This document shows, piece by piece, positions 11,865 to 25,248 of a DNA stretch of 64,000 nucleotides. The DNA lies in assembly GCA_038363925.1 (NCBI GenBank), contig JAQQWL010000001.1:2170001-2234000 (forward strand). Direction: 5' to 3'. The stretch is from Apiospora phragmitis. Taxonomy: Eukaryota > Ascomycota > Sordariomycetes > Amphisphaeriales > Apiosporaceae. The notes under the pieces were generated by a model. That model had not been told where the DNA came from, searched no databases, and saw nothing but the letters and a program-made list of their open reading frames with translations. Position numbers and translations under genes: made by a program. Numbering within the stretch: the stretch's first letter is position 1; the number at the start of each line of letters is the position of its first letter.

Positions 11865-13184
11865 GATCACTTCTTCCGATGAACCTCAAGGTGGGATGGC
11901 TTAGAAATAAATGAGCAGTGAATCTCGTCACGCCTGTACGAAACAAGTGACGGGGGCCTACTTGTGTCTCGAGCAGATCAAGGCAAGCAGTGGAGAGTTG
12001 GTGAAGAGGAAGGATGAGTATGCCAGGAGACTGGGCCAGGTGGTTATGGGATTTTTCAATTCATCTTGTGGCCAGAAGCTCGAGCATTGTGTAGTAGTGT
12101 TTGCCGTATGAAGCAACGTCCAGTCCAGCCTCAAGTGCAATCGGAGATTGTACGAGGCCTATCAGAACCAGAGAACACCACACGCCAATCCCAGCCCTTC
12201 GAGAAAACAAGGTTGCATACATATGCAAGCACTTTTCTTCACTTTGGCCCAGTCAAGACGGTGGCTTGCATTGGCGGATTCAAACAAAGGTTTCAAGCTT
12301 CCAAAAAGGTTTTTCATTTGGCACAATCCTCTATTCAATAATTAGAATTAACCGTCACCAGCAGGCACCCGCACACATTGGTCAAACGGAGAGGAAGTTA
12401 TCATCATGACATGATGCATGCACGAGCTCGTTCCCCCGGGGGCAGGCTCCAGCCCCTTTCTGAAGCAAACGGCGGACTCGTGGGGATCCCGCAGATACCA
12501 ACCCGATGATAAAAGGGCAAACGTCATTAGCTTTTTGGATTTGATTGATGTGTGACGGCTTCTTGCAGTTCTTGCAGAATCTTATTCAATATATGGTGGG
12601 GAGGCGATCTAGGAGGGTGGGCAATACAACCAATATTTCTTCCCGTCTGCAGCCTGATCAGGGGATCCGTTTTCTCACAATTTGGTCTCTACAGTAACTC
12701 GTCCCTCTGGAAATGGCAAGTGTGTCGGCTCGTTGCTGCCGTAAATATTTAACGACACTGGTATCCTGATCTCAGACGCACCGGGCGAAGTCTAATCATT
12801 CTGGCCGTTTGCAAGCCTGGACGCTTCTGATTATTCCCGTTGACCTTGATGTCTCCCGCCGACGGAAGCGCTTCGTGGTATGGCTTCCTTTTCTTCTGTT
12901 GCTGCTCCCCCGCGCAAAAAAAAGCATGCTAGAGTCTTGTCGGTAGCCGAGTTGCGTTTGGGGGCTTCGTTGACTACCCCTGAGAACCCATTCTTAGCCC
13001 AGCTCAACTGACCTTCAATACCTCGGAAGTTCATCCTGGAGCGATTGCTCTGCTCCACCAACAAGAAGAAGCCCCTTTAATCCTCCGAATTACGGAGTGC
13101 CGTGTGTACTTCCAGCGTGATCTGATTGCATTCACGTTCAGCCAACGTTCGTCAAGGCATTCTCTCTACTACCACAGAGGGCCA
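11865..13184. other. Intergenic region, no gene supported
   Basis: The 1.3 kb between the F-box-like gene and the CmcJ-like gene contains only short open frames with no family resemblance. The start near 11864 implies that the promoter of the F-box-like gene lies just above it. Confidence 0.4.
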
Positions 13185-14304
13185 TCAATAGAATACCAAA
13201 GCCCTGACTTCGACACTCTCCCTTCCGCTCTTGTTCGAGCCGCCATCGTCTCTGCCGTCATCGTCGTCGTTGGGGCCCGCAGGATTCTCAAAGGCAGAGT
13301 GCGGCGTCCGCCTGGCCTCGCTGGCGGGGTCTGAGTCGAAACACTTGATCAGCATCACCTCGTCTGGCCGCTGTGCGTACTTGTAGTACCACCGATGGCT
13401 GCTGCTGCCACTACTAGGCTTGACAGCCCACGTCTCGGCGCAGCGTCCAGATGCCACGTAGACCACCTCGGCAGCAACGAGGTCGTCGTCGGAGACCGAG
13501 CGGGCGTCGGCTACGGCCAACGGGTTTTGGTGGACTGTTTTGATAGGACGCCAGACCTGATGATAGTGTCAGTCAGTCGCTCACTAAAGGCCCGTCCGAC
13601 GTCTTCCATTAAATGAGAAATCGAATGGAGAAAAAAAACTAGGTTACCTACGTTGATGATTTGCCACCGCCTTGCTTTCAACTCATCGGCTTTGTCGGGA
13701 AAGCATCGCTGCAGAACAAGCTCGGCGCCGTGGTACGACTGGTCTACGTGGACGCGATGCAGCGGGCCGCGTGATGCGGTATTGCTCTCTCCGAGTTGGT
13801 GCCAATGGGATGGACCGCGCCGAACTTTGTGATCGAAGATCCTAGCCCATGTTGCCCCTGTCCTAATGGAAGCATGTCTCATTAGCTCAGTCTTCGTCAT
13901 TAGCCCCTTTTCTATTATCGGACAAGATCCAACAGTCTCCCTGCCTATCAATCGTTTTATACCTACACATCCTTCAGCAACTGTTCCGTCTCGGAAAAGT
14001 ACTCGCTCCTGATCGTAATCTCGTCCAGGAAGTGCTTCTCGGAACTTTCGTGGCGGTGTAGTTGAAACCCATGGGAGTCGAGAGTATACAGGCTCTCTCT
14101 TCCGGAGATGTCTTGTATCGTTACCGGAACCGCCACGGCAGGCCTCTCGTTCGTCACTTTTCCCGGATTGACCACCACTGGCGTCGGCGGAGATCCGTCA
14201 CCGGGTTCGCGGTAGTAGTTCAGCGTGGTCGCAATGTCCTGTCTACGGGGGGAGTGTCCTTCTGTACTTTGCAGCTGCGCATTGGCTGAGCTCTCGGACG
14301 TCAT
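13185..14304 (-). CDS. CmcJ/asaB-family oxygenase-like protein (GA4 desaturase family)
   Basis: Three exons, 13967-14304, 13652-13862 and 13185-13556, with donors gtaggt and gtaggt, give 921 nt and 306 residues with an intact frame. The order of motifs matches the fungal asaB hydroxylase/desaturase family, which also includes CmcJ-like proteins: IATTLNYY near the N-terminus; VTIQDISGRESLYTLDSHGF; an exon-2 stretch with FDHKVRR then RGPLHRVHVDQSY; INVWRPIKTV across intron 2; PLAVADARSVSDDDLV; HRWYY; DEVMLIKCFDSD; and a terminal ESVEVRALVF. The HVDQSY histidine and aspartate and the later arginine suggest a non-haem iron/2-oxoglutarate-type pocket. Members are often found in secondary-metabolite clusters, but none of the immediate neighbours is a biosynthetic backbone gene, so the substrate is unknown. 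It stands alone in a gene-poor 6-kb stretch. Confidence 0.85.
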
Positions 14305-17300
14305 GGCTCATTGATGAATGTTCCAAGTCATCGTTCGGTTTTCGAGGGCTTTGGGGCCTGTCTGCGTCTGACTTTGATGCATAACATGAAAATATTGCTG
14401 GTTAAATCATATGGAAGACCAGTTCCGCGGCGGACGAGTTGGAACCCCGCAATAAGTACCAAAGAATTCGGCAGTTCTCAAATGAACATTCATATGAAGA
14501 GGAAATGCATCAATAACTATTACCTATTTTGTTTTCGTCGATTACCTGACATCTTCATCTGGAAACGAAAACACTCCAAGTCTATTCTTTTATCCTGATT
14601 TCCCCCCGTTATTGACTTGTTCACCAATGACATACTTTCAGGGCTTCCATATAATGTGTCAGTGTGTATGATAAAACCTTGTAGATTTGCGGGTGGTCTT
14701 ACTGGGCCCATGAAGCTTTCCACACTGCCTTGATCGCGATTCTTATACGAATGCACCGTTCCCGCTTCGAGACATGCTCTCACGTCTTGGCCGAGCGTGC
14801 AGGGTACGTGAAAGCGAAGCAGTTCGCGTGTGGCATACGATTCTCGAAAAGCATTCGGCAGTGCGCGGTGTCTCGTGATGGCCAAGACGACTCTATACAA
14901 CAAAGACGAAAGTAGTGCCTTGGTGCAGCTGAAGGTTGTTGTGCGCTATGGTGCCGACTCTAGCGAAGAGCTGGAGGAAACCGTGGGTGTAACAGTCCTT
15001 CTCTGTTGAAATCCTACGGATCAGTCGCAGTGTAAGTAATGAACGTTAGTTTCTTCATTTTTATAGATCACCGGGCCGCGGCTTATGTCCCTGATGAGTC
15101 GGATCAGCTGCGCGACCGGCAATTGGGGCCGCGAAAGAGCTCTTTGGGTAGCCGCGATGACTGCCTCGACCCCTTTCCCTGCCGCAAGCCTGCCTCCCTG
15201 ACAGCGGTGGCGACACATGCTGTGGTTACCCGCCGTGGATTGTGTATCGGGGTGCTAGTTAGTGGTCTACGCACCCCCGCGACTCTGACAAAAGCTGCTT
15301 AGACGAGGTGGTGATAGCTTGTGGTATGTACAACCGATGCCACGAGATTATCGGACTAGATTATATGCAGTTTATTCATTATTATCATATGGGCATCTAT
15401 GTACCTGCCAGTAGACCGATGTTAGCATACTTATTATGTAAAGGGATTACCCCCGAGCGGTATACTGCGCTAGATGTTCTGATGGAAATTGTTCTGTAGT
15501 AAGTTGCTCGAAGCTCGTGGCCGATTGACTATGAAGCAAATACCCTATCCCCTTTTCTTGTAGAATGCTTCGGATCAAACCATCACCAGCTTCGGGCTTG
15601 TCTCCCAGTCGTCCTGACACGATGCGTTGCGACCCCGTCGCGACAGAGACCTGCATGTGCATACTTGCATCCCGAGCGTCAAAGACCGGGCGACGAGGCT
15701 TATCAAAAGCGTTCGTTCCCTGGTTCCTGTCCGGGTCATACTCGGGGAGTTTTCATTGCCGTGCCGGTCGGCCAGGAATGGGGCAGGGACGGGGGCACCA
15801 ATCGCAACCGCACTCCGTTTATTCGCTCCGGAGCCTTAACCGGTTGTTCGCGTTTGAGGAGTGTTGCACACGTTCTTTCAGCCCACGTATCAACATCAGG
15901 GATTGGCCTACAATAGATGGCTGTCATAACCATCAAACGTGCGGTAGACAGGCGTTACGTTTTCCATCGACGGGAATTGAGAATTCCTACTAGCTCCGAG
16001 GCCCGGGCTGTAAGCAGCAACTCTAGTGTGAAGACACCGAGTCAGATGACACATGTTTATGTGTCTATTGAGTCAGTACCAACCGAGATTTTAGCCAGGT
16101 ACCAATCGAATCGCCTGCTCCGGGGGTTTGGTCATCCGTGGCAGAACGGGACCCTGAGTGTTTGTCGGGGACTACGAAACCCCGGCGCCCCGGTACTTAA
16201 GGTCGAGTAGCGATGGATCTGCTTGTTTCATGGCCATGGCATTCTTTCATCGCGCCTTTTGATCGCGCATAGTGTAAGAGCGCGACGTCCGCCAATTACC
16301 AATCAATGTTGACTTGCGTGATCGGGTGGGGTATCAATCGTATTCGTATTCTTTAAGGTACGTACCTCGCATGCGGAACACCTCGGACTAAGCAGGAGGT
16401 GCAGGTGCATGTAAGTTCAATCAATCAGATAGGATTCAAGGAATGCATCTGCATCTGTCATCAGATGCTCACTTCTTTAACTTCAACCATTGATGTAATA
16501 TTACGCCTGATCACCGGGAGCACTTCGCGAGATCGCTATCTAGATGCTGAAGAATTACGCGAGGCTGTTGTTTGCTGTGCCTGCCAACTGCGTTTTTGTT
16601 GCAGAAACAATCCCTGCCTATCAGATGGCCTACTATGACTACGACGAACAGGTATGTAGTAAGGTTACAGACTGCCTACCAGACTAGCCGATACATATGC
16701 TTATTAAGATGCTGCCACCCACCACCCTACATATGTGCCTACTACCACATTTTCCAGATGTGTCCAGTCGGTCAGCGTTTGAGAACGAAATGGGATTTCC
16801 CCGACCCGGTTTAGGATGCTAGCACGCAGATGCGCATGTAATGATCGTAAGATATGAGGTTACCTCAGCTGCAGCCGTCAACGATAGCTCAGAGGGCAGT
16901 GGCATGTTGCCAAATGGTCAACCGGGTAGCTGCCACCACCTTCGGACCATCTAATACCCGCGACACTAGCAGCCAGTCAAAAAGTCAATGGGCGCGACAG
17001 CTTCGAAATAGGCAATCGATTGGGGTGGACTGAGTGGGGTAGGCCACGGCTCGACTACCCGCCCCTGACACAGATGCTCTTATTCCATTGGTCCATCAGG
17101 TCCCTTGGCCAATTCAGTAACATGAAAAAAATAAAAGCACTGTTAGCCAGCGCCGAGGCGATCTGCTTTTTCCTTTCGGGCTTTTTGGCTCCCATCCCAA
17201 CCTCTGACAGCTCTGTTGAGCCCAGCAGCAGACGTTAGCAATCCTACATGTAACTCGGACGTAGAATGAAAACAGGGCCTTATGCCTTCGATGCTTTCCA

Positions 17301-17835
17301 GAAAAGTCGCGGAAAAGGGGGTCCATAGGGGCCATACAAGGGGAGCGGATCGTCTGCCGTTTGATGTCAGGGTCCGGGACTTTTTCTGCGGAGTGGCTGC
17401 TAATGTAGGTGTCTACTTGGGATGATAGCAATTTAAACGCAAGCAAATTTCAAATGCTGGACGCCTGTTTTACTCGAAGTAGTGTCGTGCCCGCTCATCT
17501 CTCTCTCTCCCTCTGTGCAGATATAGACCAGACCCTGGACCGCCCTTTCCCATTGCGCGACTTGGGAGCTGATCTTCCTTAAGGCTTAAGCAGGATCTAC
17601 CCTCCTCTTCTCCTCCCAACTTTTTTTTTCTTTCCGTGTTGGCGGATTTCCTTTTTGACCTGTCGGCGACACCCTCGCGACCCTTTCTCTCCCTACGAAC
17701 CTAGTTTCCCTGCCGAGAACCCCACCCCTCCAGCGCCATTACTCGCCGTAACCAAACCCGTAACCGTAACCGCCCTTGGAAACAATAACAAAAAACACTC
17801 AGTAGCGGGATTCACGAATATTTTCCTAATTAGAC
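14305..17835. other. Gene-poor 3.5-kb region, no gene supported
   Basis: No recognisable gene lies between the CmcJ-like gene and erg5. Minus-strand fragments near 15447-15662, 15021-15218 and 14700-14903 look weakly coding but cannot be joined into a recognisable protein. The right end, to 17835, must contain the erg5 promoter. Confidence 0.4.
17601..17640 (+). promoter_or_regulatory. Pyrimidine-rich tract upstream of erg5
   Basis: An almost pure C/T run (CCTCCTCTTCTCCTCCCAAC, then a T-tract) lies about 200 bp before the erg5 ATG. CT-rich tracts near the transcription start are usual in strongly expressed filamentous-fungal genes; the assignment is by position and composition only. Confidence 0.4.
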
Positions 17836-19668
17836 ATGGCTTCCAACGCCAGCAGCTTCACGTCGCCGCTGGCCGAGAAGTTTGCCGCTGTCAACGTCAA
17901 CCTGCCACCGCACGTGGATTTTGTCGTCGACACCATCTCCAATGCCGGCATCCTGACCTGGATTGCCACCCTGCTGGCTCTCGCCATCGCCTACGATCAG
18001 AGTATGCGCGCTCTCCACACCAACCAATAAATCGTTGGATGGTCCTTACTTGTGTGCATATGCTGACTCTTCTTCTCCCCTACTGCAGTTAGCTACCAGC
18101 TGAGCAAGGGCTCAATTGTTGGCCCTGCTTTCAAGGAGCCGTTCATTGGCCCTTTCCTCCAGTCGGTGAACCCCAAGTTCGAGGAATACTATGCGAAATG
18201 GAAGAGCGGTCCCCTCAGCTGCGTCTCTGTCTTTCACAAGTACGTGCCCACCAAAATAGTCACCCCTTCCCACGCGACACGCTCGAGATCTAACCAAGCT
18301 TTGCTTTCTTGCAGATTTGTAGTCATTGCGTCGACCCGTGACTTGGCCCGCAAAGTCTTCAATGCGCCCGCCTACGCAAAGCCATGTGTCGTCGATGTTG
18401 CCCACAAGATTCTCGGCGCGAAGAGCTGGGTGTTCCTGGACGGCAAGGAGCACGTCGATTACCGCAAGGGTCTCAACGGCCTGTTCACTCGCAAGGCGCT
18501 GGAGTGCTACCTGCCCCGCCAGGAGGACGTTCTGCGCCACTACTTCGCCCGCTGGACGGACATCACCAAGCAGAACAACGGACAGCCCATCCCCTTCATG
18601 CAGGAGTTCCGTGAGATCATCACCGCCCTGTCCTGCCGCACCTTTGTCGGATACTACATTTCGGAGGAGGCCATCAAGCGCATCACCGTCGACTACTTCC
18701 TGGTCACCGAGGCTCTGGAGCTCGTGAACTTCCCCATTATCATTCCCTTCACCAAGACGTGGCGCGGCAAGAAGGCGGCTGACATGGTCATGGACGAATT
18801 TGCCAAGTGCGCCGCCAAGGCCAAGGTTCGCATGAATGCCGGCGGCGAAGTTACCTGCATAATGGACGCCTGGATCAAGGATATGATCAACTCCCGGAAA
18901 TGGCGTGAGGCCACCGAGAAGGGCCTGCCCACGCATGGTATCGAAAAGCCCCAGCCTATGATCCGCGACTTCACGGACATGGAGATCTCCCAGACCCTCT
19001 TCACCTTCTTGTTCGCCTCTCAGGATGCCACCAGCAGCGCCTCGACCTACCTCTTCCAGATCATGGCCCAGCGCCCCGACGTCCTGGACCGCGTCCGCGA
19101 GGAGAACTACAAGGTGCGCAACGGTGACACGCACGCCGCCGTGAATATGGACCAGCTCGAATCGATGGCCTACACGCGCGCGGTGGTGAAGGAGCTCCTG
19201 CGTTACCGTCCCCCTGTCCTGATGGTGCCCTACGAGGTGAAGAAGCCGTTCCCCATTACCGACTCGTACACTGTCCCCAAGGGCGCCATGTTGATCCCCA
19301 CGACGTACATGGCCCTGCGCGACCCCGATGTATACGAAAGGCCCGACGAGTTTGACCCTGAGAGATATTACACTGGTGACGCCGAAACCAAGGGTTCCAA
19401 GAACTGGCTTGTGTTTGGCACTGGTGCTCACTACTGCCTTGGACAGCATTACGCTCAGCTCAACCTTGCCCTCATGATTGGCAAGGCTTCGTTACTTCTG
19501 GACTGGAAGCACCATGCCACACCCCCTTTCTGAAGAGATCAAGGTGTTTGCCACCATCTTCCCCAAGGTTCGTTTTTAACTGTGACCCGATTCTTCTTAT
19601 TATGCAGTAGTTGCTAACCAAGCCTCTAGGACGATTGCCCCTTGACTTTCACGGAGCGAAAGTGGTAG
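17836..19668 (+). CDS. erg5: Sterol C-22 desaturase, cytochrome P450 CYP61 (Erg5)
   Basis: Exons are 17836-18001, 18089-18239, 18315-19567 and 19630-19668. One extra C in the run 19522-19526 interrupts the frame. Removing it gives 1608 nt and 535 residues, and the protein then ends SEEIKVFATIFPK, followed by the exon-4 tail DDCPLTFTERKW. An N-terminal membrane anchor (ILTWIATLLALAIAY) places it in the endoplasmic reticulum. P450 signatures are present: the I-helix FLFASQDATSS, the ExxR in VVKELLRYRPP, and the haem loop FGTGAHYCLGQ with the cysteine ligand. The exon 2-3 join HK/FVVIASTRDLARKVFN is typical of CYP61 and separates it from CYP51. Erg5 introduces the C22-C23 double bond late in ergosterol synthesis, with electrons from NADPH-P450 reductase. 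A pyrimidine tract lies upstream. Confidence 0.95.
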
Positions 19669-20473
19669 TCGGGATTTGAGTGCGGCTCAAAAGACCGCGA
19701 CACCCCTTGCGCCGGACGAACATCTCGGCACGCTTACTTATGAGAAGACAGGCCCCAAAGTCATGTGATGTCGTTAGCGATCGCCACATACATGATTGGG
19801 CTTGGTAATGACCACCGCTGCCGGTTTTTTAGAATAATTTGTAATACCTTCACTTGTACATAACCCTTACCCAAAAGTCATAGGGATACGCCACAGCGTT
19901 GTGGTGGTCCATTGGCAGTCTACCCCTTGGATGTAGATACGAAACGAAAGAAGTAAAACCTACCATACCCTACATGAACTTGAGACTCCTCAGCATCCAT
20001 GTGCTTATCGGAATATCGTGTGTTGTCGATATGTGCAATGCTATGTCTCTAGAGGCGAAATCTGCTTCAATAACTCCTATGATCTAGTGCAACCTCTCCG
20101 GTTTAATCGTTGAGTAACTGCTCTTGCATTTGCCGTATAGTATTCACGCCGTCTGAAAATAGATTGTCTTCCTTTTTCTATTGTAGAAACAGTTCAAGTC
20201 AATCGAAGGATATGCAATTCGTGCTATTTCATAACATTGTGAAAGTACATACATAGTCGCTATCCCCACGGTTCTGCTGCGAAGCTCTGGGGTTGGTCCC
20301 CACGTCATAGCCGCCAACCAGCCAACAGCTCTCTCCCTCGGCACTCCCCATGTGTGCCGAAGCGGGTCGACGAGACAGACAGCTTACAAACGATAGCTCT
20401 CCAAGATACAAAACAACCCTTTCTCCCCATTGAACGACGACAACAAAAAGAATCAACCGATATCCGTTACACA
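19669..20473. other. Intergenic region between erg5 and the rhodanese gene
   Basis: An 805-bp gap holding the erg5 3' UTR and the rhodanese promoter. No gene or repeat is seen. Confidence 0.4.
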
Positions 20474-21219
20474 ATGGCATCCAAAACTCTCCAGACATTG
20501 AGCACGCAGACTCTGCTGCGGGCAAGCTCGCGCGCCTCAACTAGACCGACCGCAGCAGCAGCAGCAGCAGCAGCAGCAGTGCGCTGCATCGCATCGTCTT
20601 CAACTTCTCGCCTGTACAGCTCGTCCCCTCGCGCGGTTCATACCAGCAATACCCGGACCCAGCTGCTGCCATCGCGACGACCCAATCGCTTCCTCTCCGG
20701 TAGTATGCGCTGGTCTTCGGAGTCAGCGACGGGGAGCAAGATCTGGACTTTCGAAGAGGTATGTTCCGCTGCTACTCATTGTCTGATCATTACGTCTTTA
20801 TACCCATAGCCAATACTCATATACCATTTCTGTTTCTCTTATTCTTCTCCCTTCCAAAGCTAACCTGCCGATCCCAACCACAGATCCAATCCCTCCCCTC
20901 CACCAAACCCAAAACCGTAACCCTAATCGACGTCCGCGAGCCCTCGGAGCTCGCCTCGACGGGCCGGGTCCCGGGCGCCGTCAACATCCCCATCACGACG
21001 AGCCCGGACAGCTTCCACATCAGCGAGGAGGAGTTCGCGGGCCGGTTCGGGTTCGCGCGGCCCGACCCGCAGGAGGACGAGGTCGTCTTCTACTGCAAGG
21101 CCGGCGTGCGCAGCCGGGCCGCCGCGGGCATTGCGCGCGAGGCCGGCTGGCGCAAGGTCGGGGAGTACCCGGGGAGCTGGGTCGAGTGGAGTGGGAAGGG
21201 GGGGCAGATTGAGTGGTGA
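20474..21219 (+). CDS. Mitochondrial single-domain rhodanese (sulfurtransferase)
   Basis: Two exons, 20474-20758 and 20884-21219, give 206 residues with no indel. The first 95 residues are rich in Ser, Arg, Ala and Thr with almost no acidic residues before residue 80, as expected of a mitochondrial targeting presequence; they include a poly-alanine run encoded by a GCA repeat. The second exon is a complete rhodanese domain: TVTLIDVREPSELASTGRVP (CH2A-like), GAVNIPI, and the active-site loop VVFYCKAGVRSRAA, in which the cysteine would carry the persulfide. The length and layout match the yeast Rdl1/Rdl2 type, which transfers sulfur from thiosulfate or glutathione persulfide in mitochondria. 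The substrate here is inferred from the family. Confidence 0.88.
20552..20579 (+). repeat. GCA trinucleotide repeat encoding poly-alanine
   Basis: About nine uninterrupted GCA units lie inside the presequence-coding part of the rhodanese gene. Length variation here would change only the alanine count. Confidence 0.9.
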
Positions 21220-21751
21220 GAGAGAGCTACTATTATGAGAAAGCAAATATAAGGGAAAGGAAAAAAAATATTCGAGCATTGTATGAAGATCGACAGATAT
21301 CCTACAGTTGCTGAACGGGGCCCGGGAATCGCCTTGACAACACAAATACAAGGGTATCATGGCCGGATAAGCCAGTCATCAACAATCACAGTAGATATTT
21401 GACTCTGGTGACAGGTCAGAGCAGCCTTATCTGTTGTCATCTTGGGAATAAGGCAAGGCCAAGAGACAACACGGCATATCTGCAAATTCAATAGACCAAA
21501 CCAAGAGAACTACGACCAGCTGCTGCTGCAAAGTCTGAGATGTAGGAAGTAGGTTGCTAGTAATAAAGCAAAACCGTGGTATGAATGCATTGAGCTACCT
21601 AGTGTACATATCAGAATCCCAATTCGAAAGGGTCACCCCCAAGAATCGCCGGGCACGTTTTCTTTCTTTCTTTCTGCCTTCCTTGCCTAGTCCAGCTAAG
21701 ACTAAGCCCGCCAATGTTCTTCATCGCCCCACGCAACCTTTCTGGCCTTAA
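21220..21751. other. Convergent intergenic region, no gene seen
   Basis: The 532 bp between the rhodanese and YIPF-type stop codons shows only a short TTTC repeat near 21,660-21,675. Confidence 0.4.
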
Positions 21752-22893
21752 CTAAGACAGCAAGAATCTCGCCAGCAGCATCGCCGCACCGCCCTCGCCA
21801 GGCTTCGGCGCCTCCGCCGGGGGCGCCGGCGTGTCCTTGGCCACGGGGCTGCCGGCCTTGAAGAAGAGCACCTTGATGGCGATGGCAAGGCCGCAGTGCA
21901 GGGCGACGACGAGGATCAGGAGGACCTTGCTCGTCTGGCGGTCCGTCGCGCTGAGGACGGGGTACATGTTGCGGAGCAGGAAAGCGACCGACATGCCCAG
22001 ACCGACACCAACAAAAACGTAGTTGAGGATCTGGATCTGCGACCAGCTGACCAGGGCCACGGGGATCCAGATCAGGTTGGCGTAGCCGTAGAGGGCCCAG
22101 CACTCGAGCAGGTTGGCGCTCTCGGAGCCGAAGTATTTGAGGGCGCCGAAGAGGAGGACGGGGATGACGAGGCTGTAGCCGTAGATGAGACCAGCAGCGC
22201 CTGTATATATATCCAGCAACGATTAGTATATCTGGTCATAGTCTCTTGCCGCAGAAAGGTATAGCTGCTATACACAAGGAAACAAGGGGAGGGGAGGGAG
22301 GGGAGGCACCTACCGCTTAGCAGCCTAAAGTCGTACAAGAACGGCCCATTGCCGGCCATGGCGTTCCACTGGCTGATGGTGCCCGCGATGAACAGGATGA
22401 AGACGACCGTGGTCGCGATCCAGAACGGCCCGTACAGGTCCGGGTTGCCCTCGAGCACGTCGAGGAAGTTGGCGCGCGGGTACAGCGCCGCCCAGCACCG
22501 CTGCAGCACCGACGACGTGTCGACGTCGAAGAACTGCGCGTAGAAGGACATGGTCCAGAGGTAGCGTTTCGACGAGGCGCCGGAGCCCGACGCGGCCGTC
22601 GCCGGCGGTGGAAGCCCGCCTACATTGGAAGCGCCCTTGTTGCGCCCGCCCGCCGTGTTCGTGAAGTTCGAGTTGTGGAATTCGAGGTCTTCCTGGAGGT
22701 CGGTATGGCCCAGATCACCCTGCAAGTTCCCATAATGTTAGAGCTGGGTTCCGCACATGTTGTCGTGGCTCTGTGAAGGGTTGCCATATCGCGGGTATTC
22801 AAGTATGGCGAGCTCGGCTTGGGGGGTTAGGAGCTGCGAGATACATACCTCATCGTCCACGTCCACGACGGCGTCGTAGCCTGCACCGGGCAT
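21752..22893 (-). CDS. Yip1-domain Golgi membrane protein, YIPF1/2 type
   Basis: Exons are 22849-22893, 22314-22719 and 21752-22200; phases agree and the CDS is 900 nt, 299 residues. The soluble N-terminus begins MPGAGYDAVVDVDDE and GDLGHTDLQEDLEFHNSNF. The conserved YIPF1/2 boundary follows, FFDVDTSSVLQRCWAALYP and NPDLYGPFWIATTVVFILFI, then about five hydrophobic helices (WIATTVVFILFIAGTI; AGLIYGYSLVIPVLLFGAL; YANLIWIPVALVSW; LNYVFVGVGLGMSVAFLL; VLLILVVALHCGLAIAI). Yip1-family proteins span Golgi/ER membranes and associate with Rab GTPases to organise vesicle traffic; yeast Yip4/Yip5 are the nearest named relatives I can suggest. The first exon codes only 15 residues; its start is supported by the in-phase gtatgt donor. 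The C-terminal tail is Pro/Ala-rich. Confidence 0.85.
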
Positions 22894-23709
22894 CTCGAAC
22901 GATCAGACCAAGTATAATGGACAGACCGGCTATAGTTGAATGATGGGCAGAACCGAGTTCGCTGATCGGTTCGGGTTGGATGGTTGCCTGAGCTTCAATG
23001 TCTTTAGAGATAGCTGTCTCGAAGTTGATGGTTGATTGAGGCCACGGAAGCAGCCCGAGCTTTTGCCCCGGAGCTATCAATGCATGTTCGGTCATCCTGG
23101 TAATGTCGCGCGCTAATGGTCCCATATCCCCAGGGCCCAAAAGGTACGTACCTCCTGTATAAGCCTCATCCACCCAGACCAGTTCGTGATACCAACATGA
23201 GAACAGTCTCAAGGTTACATGGCTGTTGCGAACAAGCAGATCGGCTCGGGAATAATTTACCATTTAGTGACATGCTGTTCGCAGCTACGCACCCGCTGCC
23301 GGTATTTCAGATGTCAATTGAGTCCTGCGCTCTGATAACTGGAAGGCTGATATCATGGAATTAGAAGCACACGATCACGAGAGGTTCGTCCCAAATAGCA
23401 CTTATCATGATAAGTCCAGTTCTTCATATTGGATTGGAAAGTGGCAAGCTCCGATGCGCTTAGTGTCTACAGTTTCTCAACCAAAGGTTACGGCAGCAAC
23501 AACGATGTGGCATTCACGGAGAAACAGAAGCGAGGGTGCATCGAAAAGCAGTGATTTAACGTGTATCATAGCTCAATTCTGTCTCTACCTTAGACCACGT
23601 CCGTTCCATCGTAGAAACAAGCAAGCCCGAAAATGACAACTCGTATGTTTTCGATCAGTGTCATCATGATGCCAAACCCAGGTACGCCGAGAGATGAGAG
23701 AAGAAATCG
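22894..23709. other. Intergenic region upstream of the YIPF-type gene
   Basis: This 816-bp gap must hold the promoter of the YIPF-type gene and the 3' UTR of ubiquitin-L40. No further gene is supported. Confidence 0.4.
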
Positions 23710-24725
<1,016 letters not shown>

Positions 24726-25248
24726 GGTTGCCGGTCTTCGTCGTCGATGTGTTGATGATCGATTTGGATGTTGAGGGAGACTTCTGCAAGGTGTGGTGGG
24801 GGGACCGGGAACTTTTCTGGACAAAAGACCTTATCAGGTGACTCGCACCCGGGGTGAATTTTGGAGTGTGGAAGTGTGCGCTGTGCACGGACCGGCTGCG
24901 GCCAGCTGATTGCTGATAGGCCTGTTGCACCTCGATTAATGCATAATCCTGGAGGGCTTCAGGCTATACACCTAACCTACATTGTACGATGACATATGCC
25001 CTGACGATCGCGATGCTTTACCTGTTGCTTTACACCAACCACTCACTACGGCCTCTTGCATAAATAGCTAATAATTCCGTATAGAGACTCTTGTCAAAAT
25101 GTGGCTTATGTAAAGTTTATGCTGGGTATCTTGCAGATAATATAAAAATATTTAATAACGACCAATCGTGAAATGCTTCCAGATAACTCGAGACTGTAAG
25201 TCTGTCATAATCTTGCAGGTGGTTATGTAGCTTCATTTGGACCAATAT
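24726..25248. other. 5' UTR and promoter of ubiquitin-L40; 3' flank of rrn7
   Basis: A 523-bp gap. The minus-strand 5' UTR exon of ubiquitin-L40 ends at 24725, so its transcription start must lie in the first part of this interval. No other gene is seen. Confidence 0.45.

Noticed and set aside
18112..19449. 445-residue open frame on the minus strand across erg5
   Set aside because: It mirrors the GC-rich third positions of erg5; the plus-strand P450 motifs are decisive.
11900..19700. Secondary-metabolite cluster made of the CmcJ-like gene and the P450
   Set aside because: The P450 is CYP61/Erg5 of ergosterol synthesis, and no backbone synthase, transporter or regulator is present.
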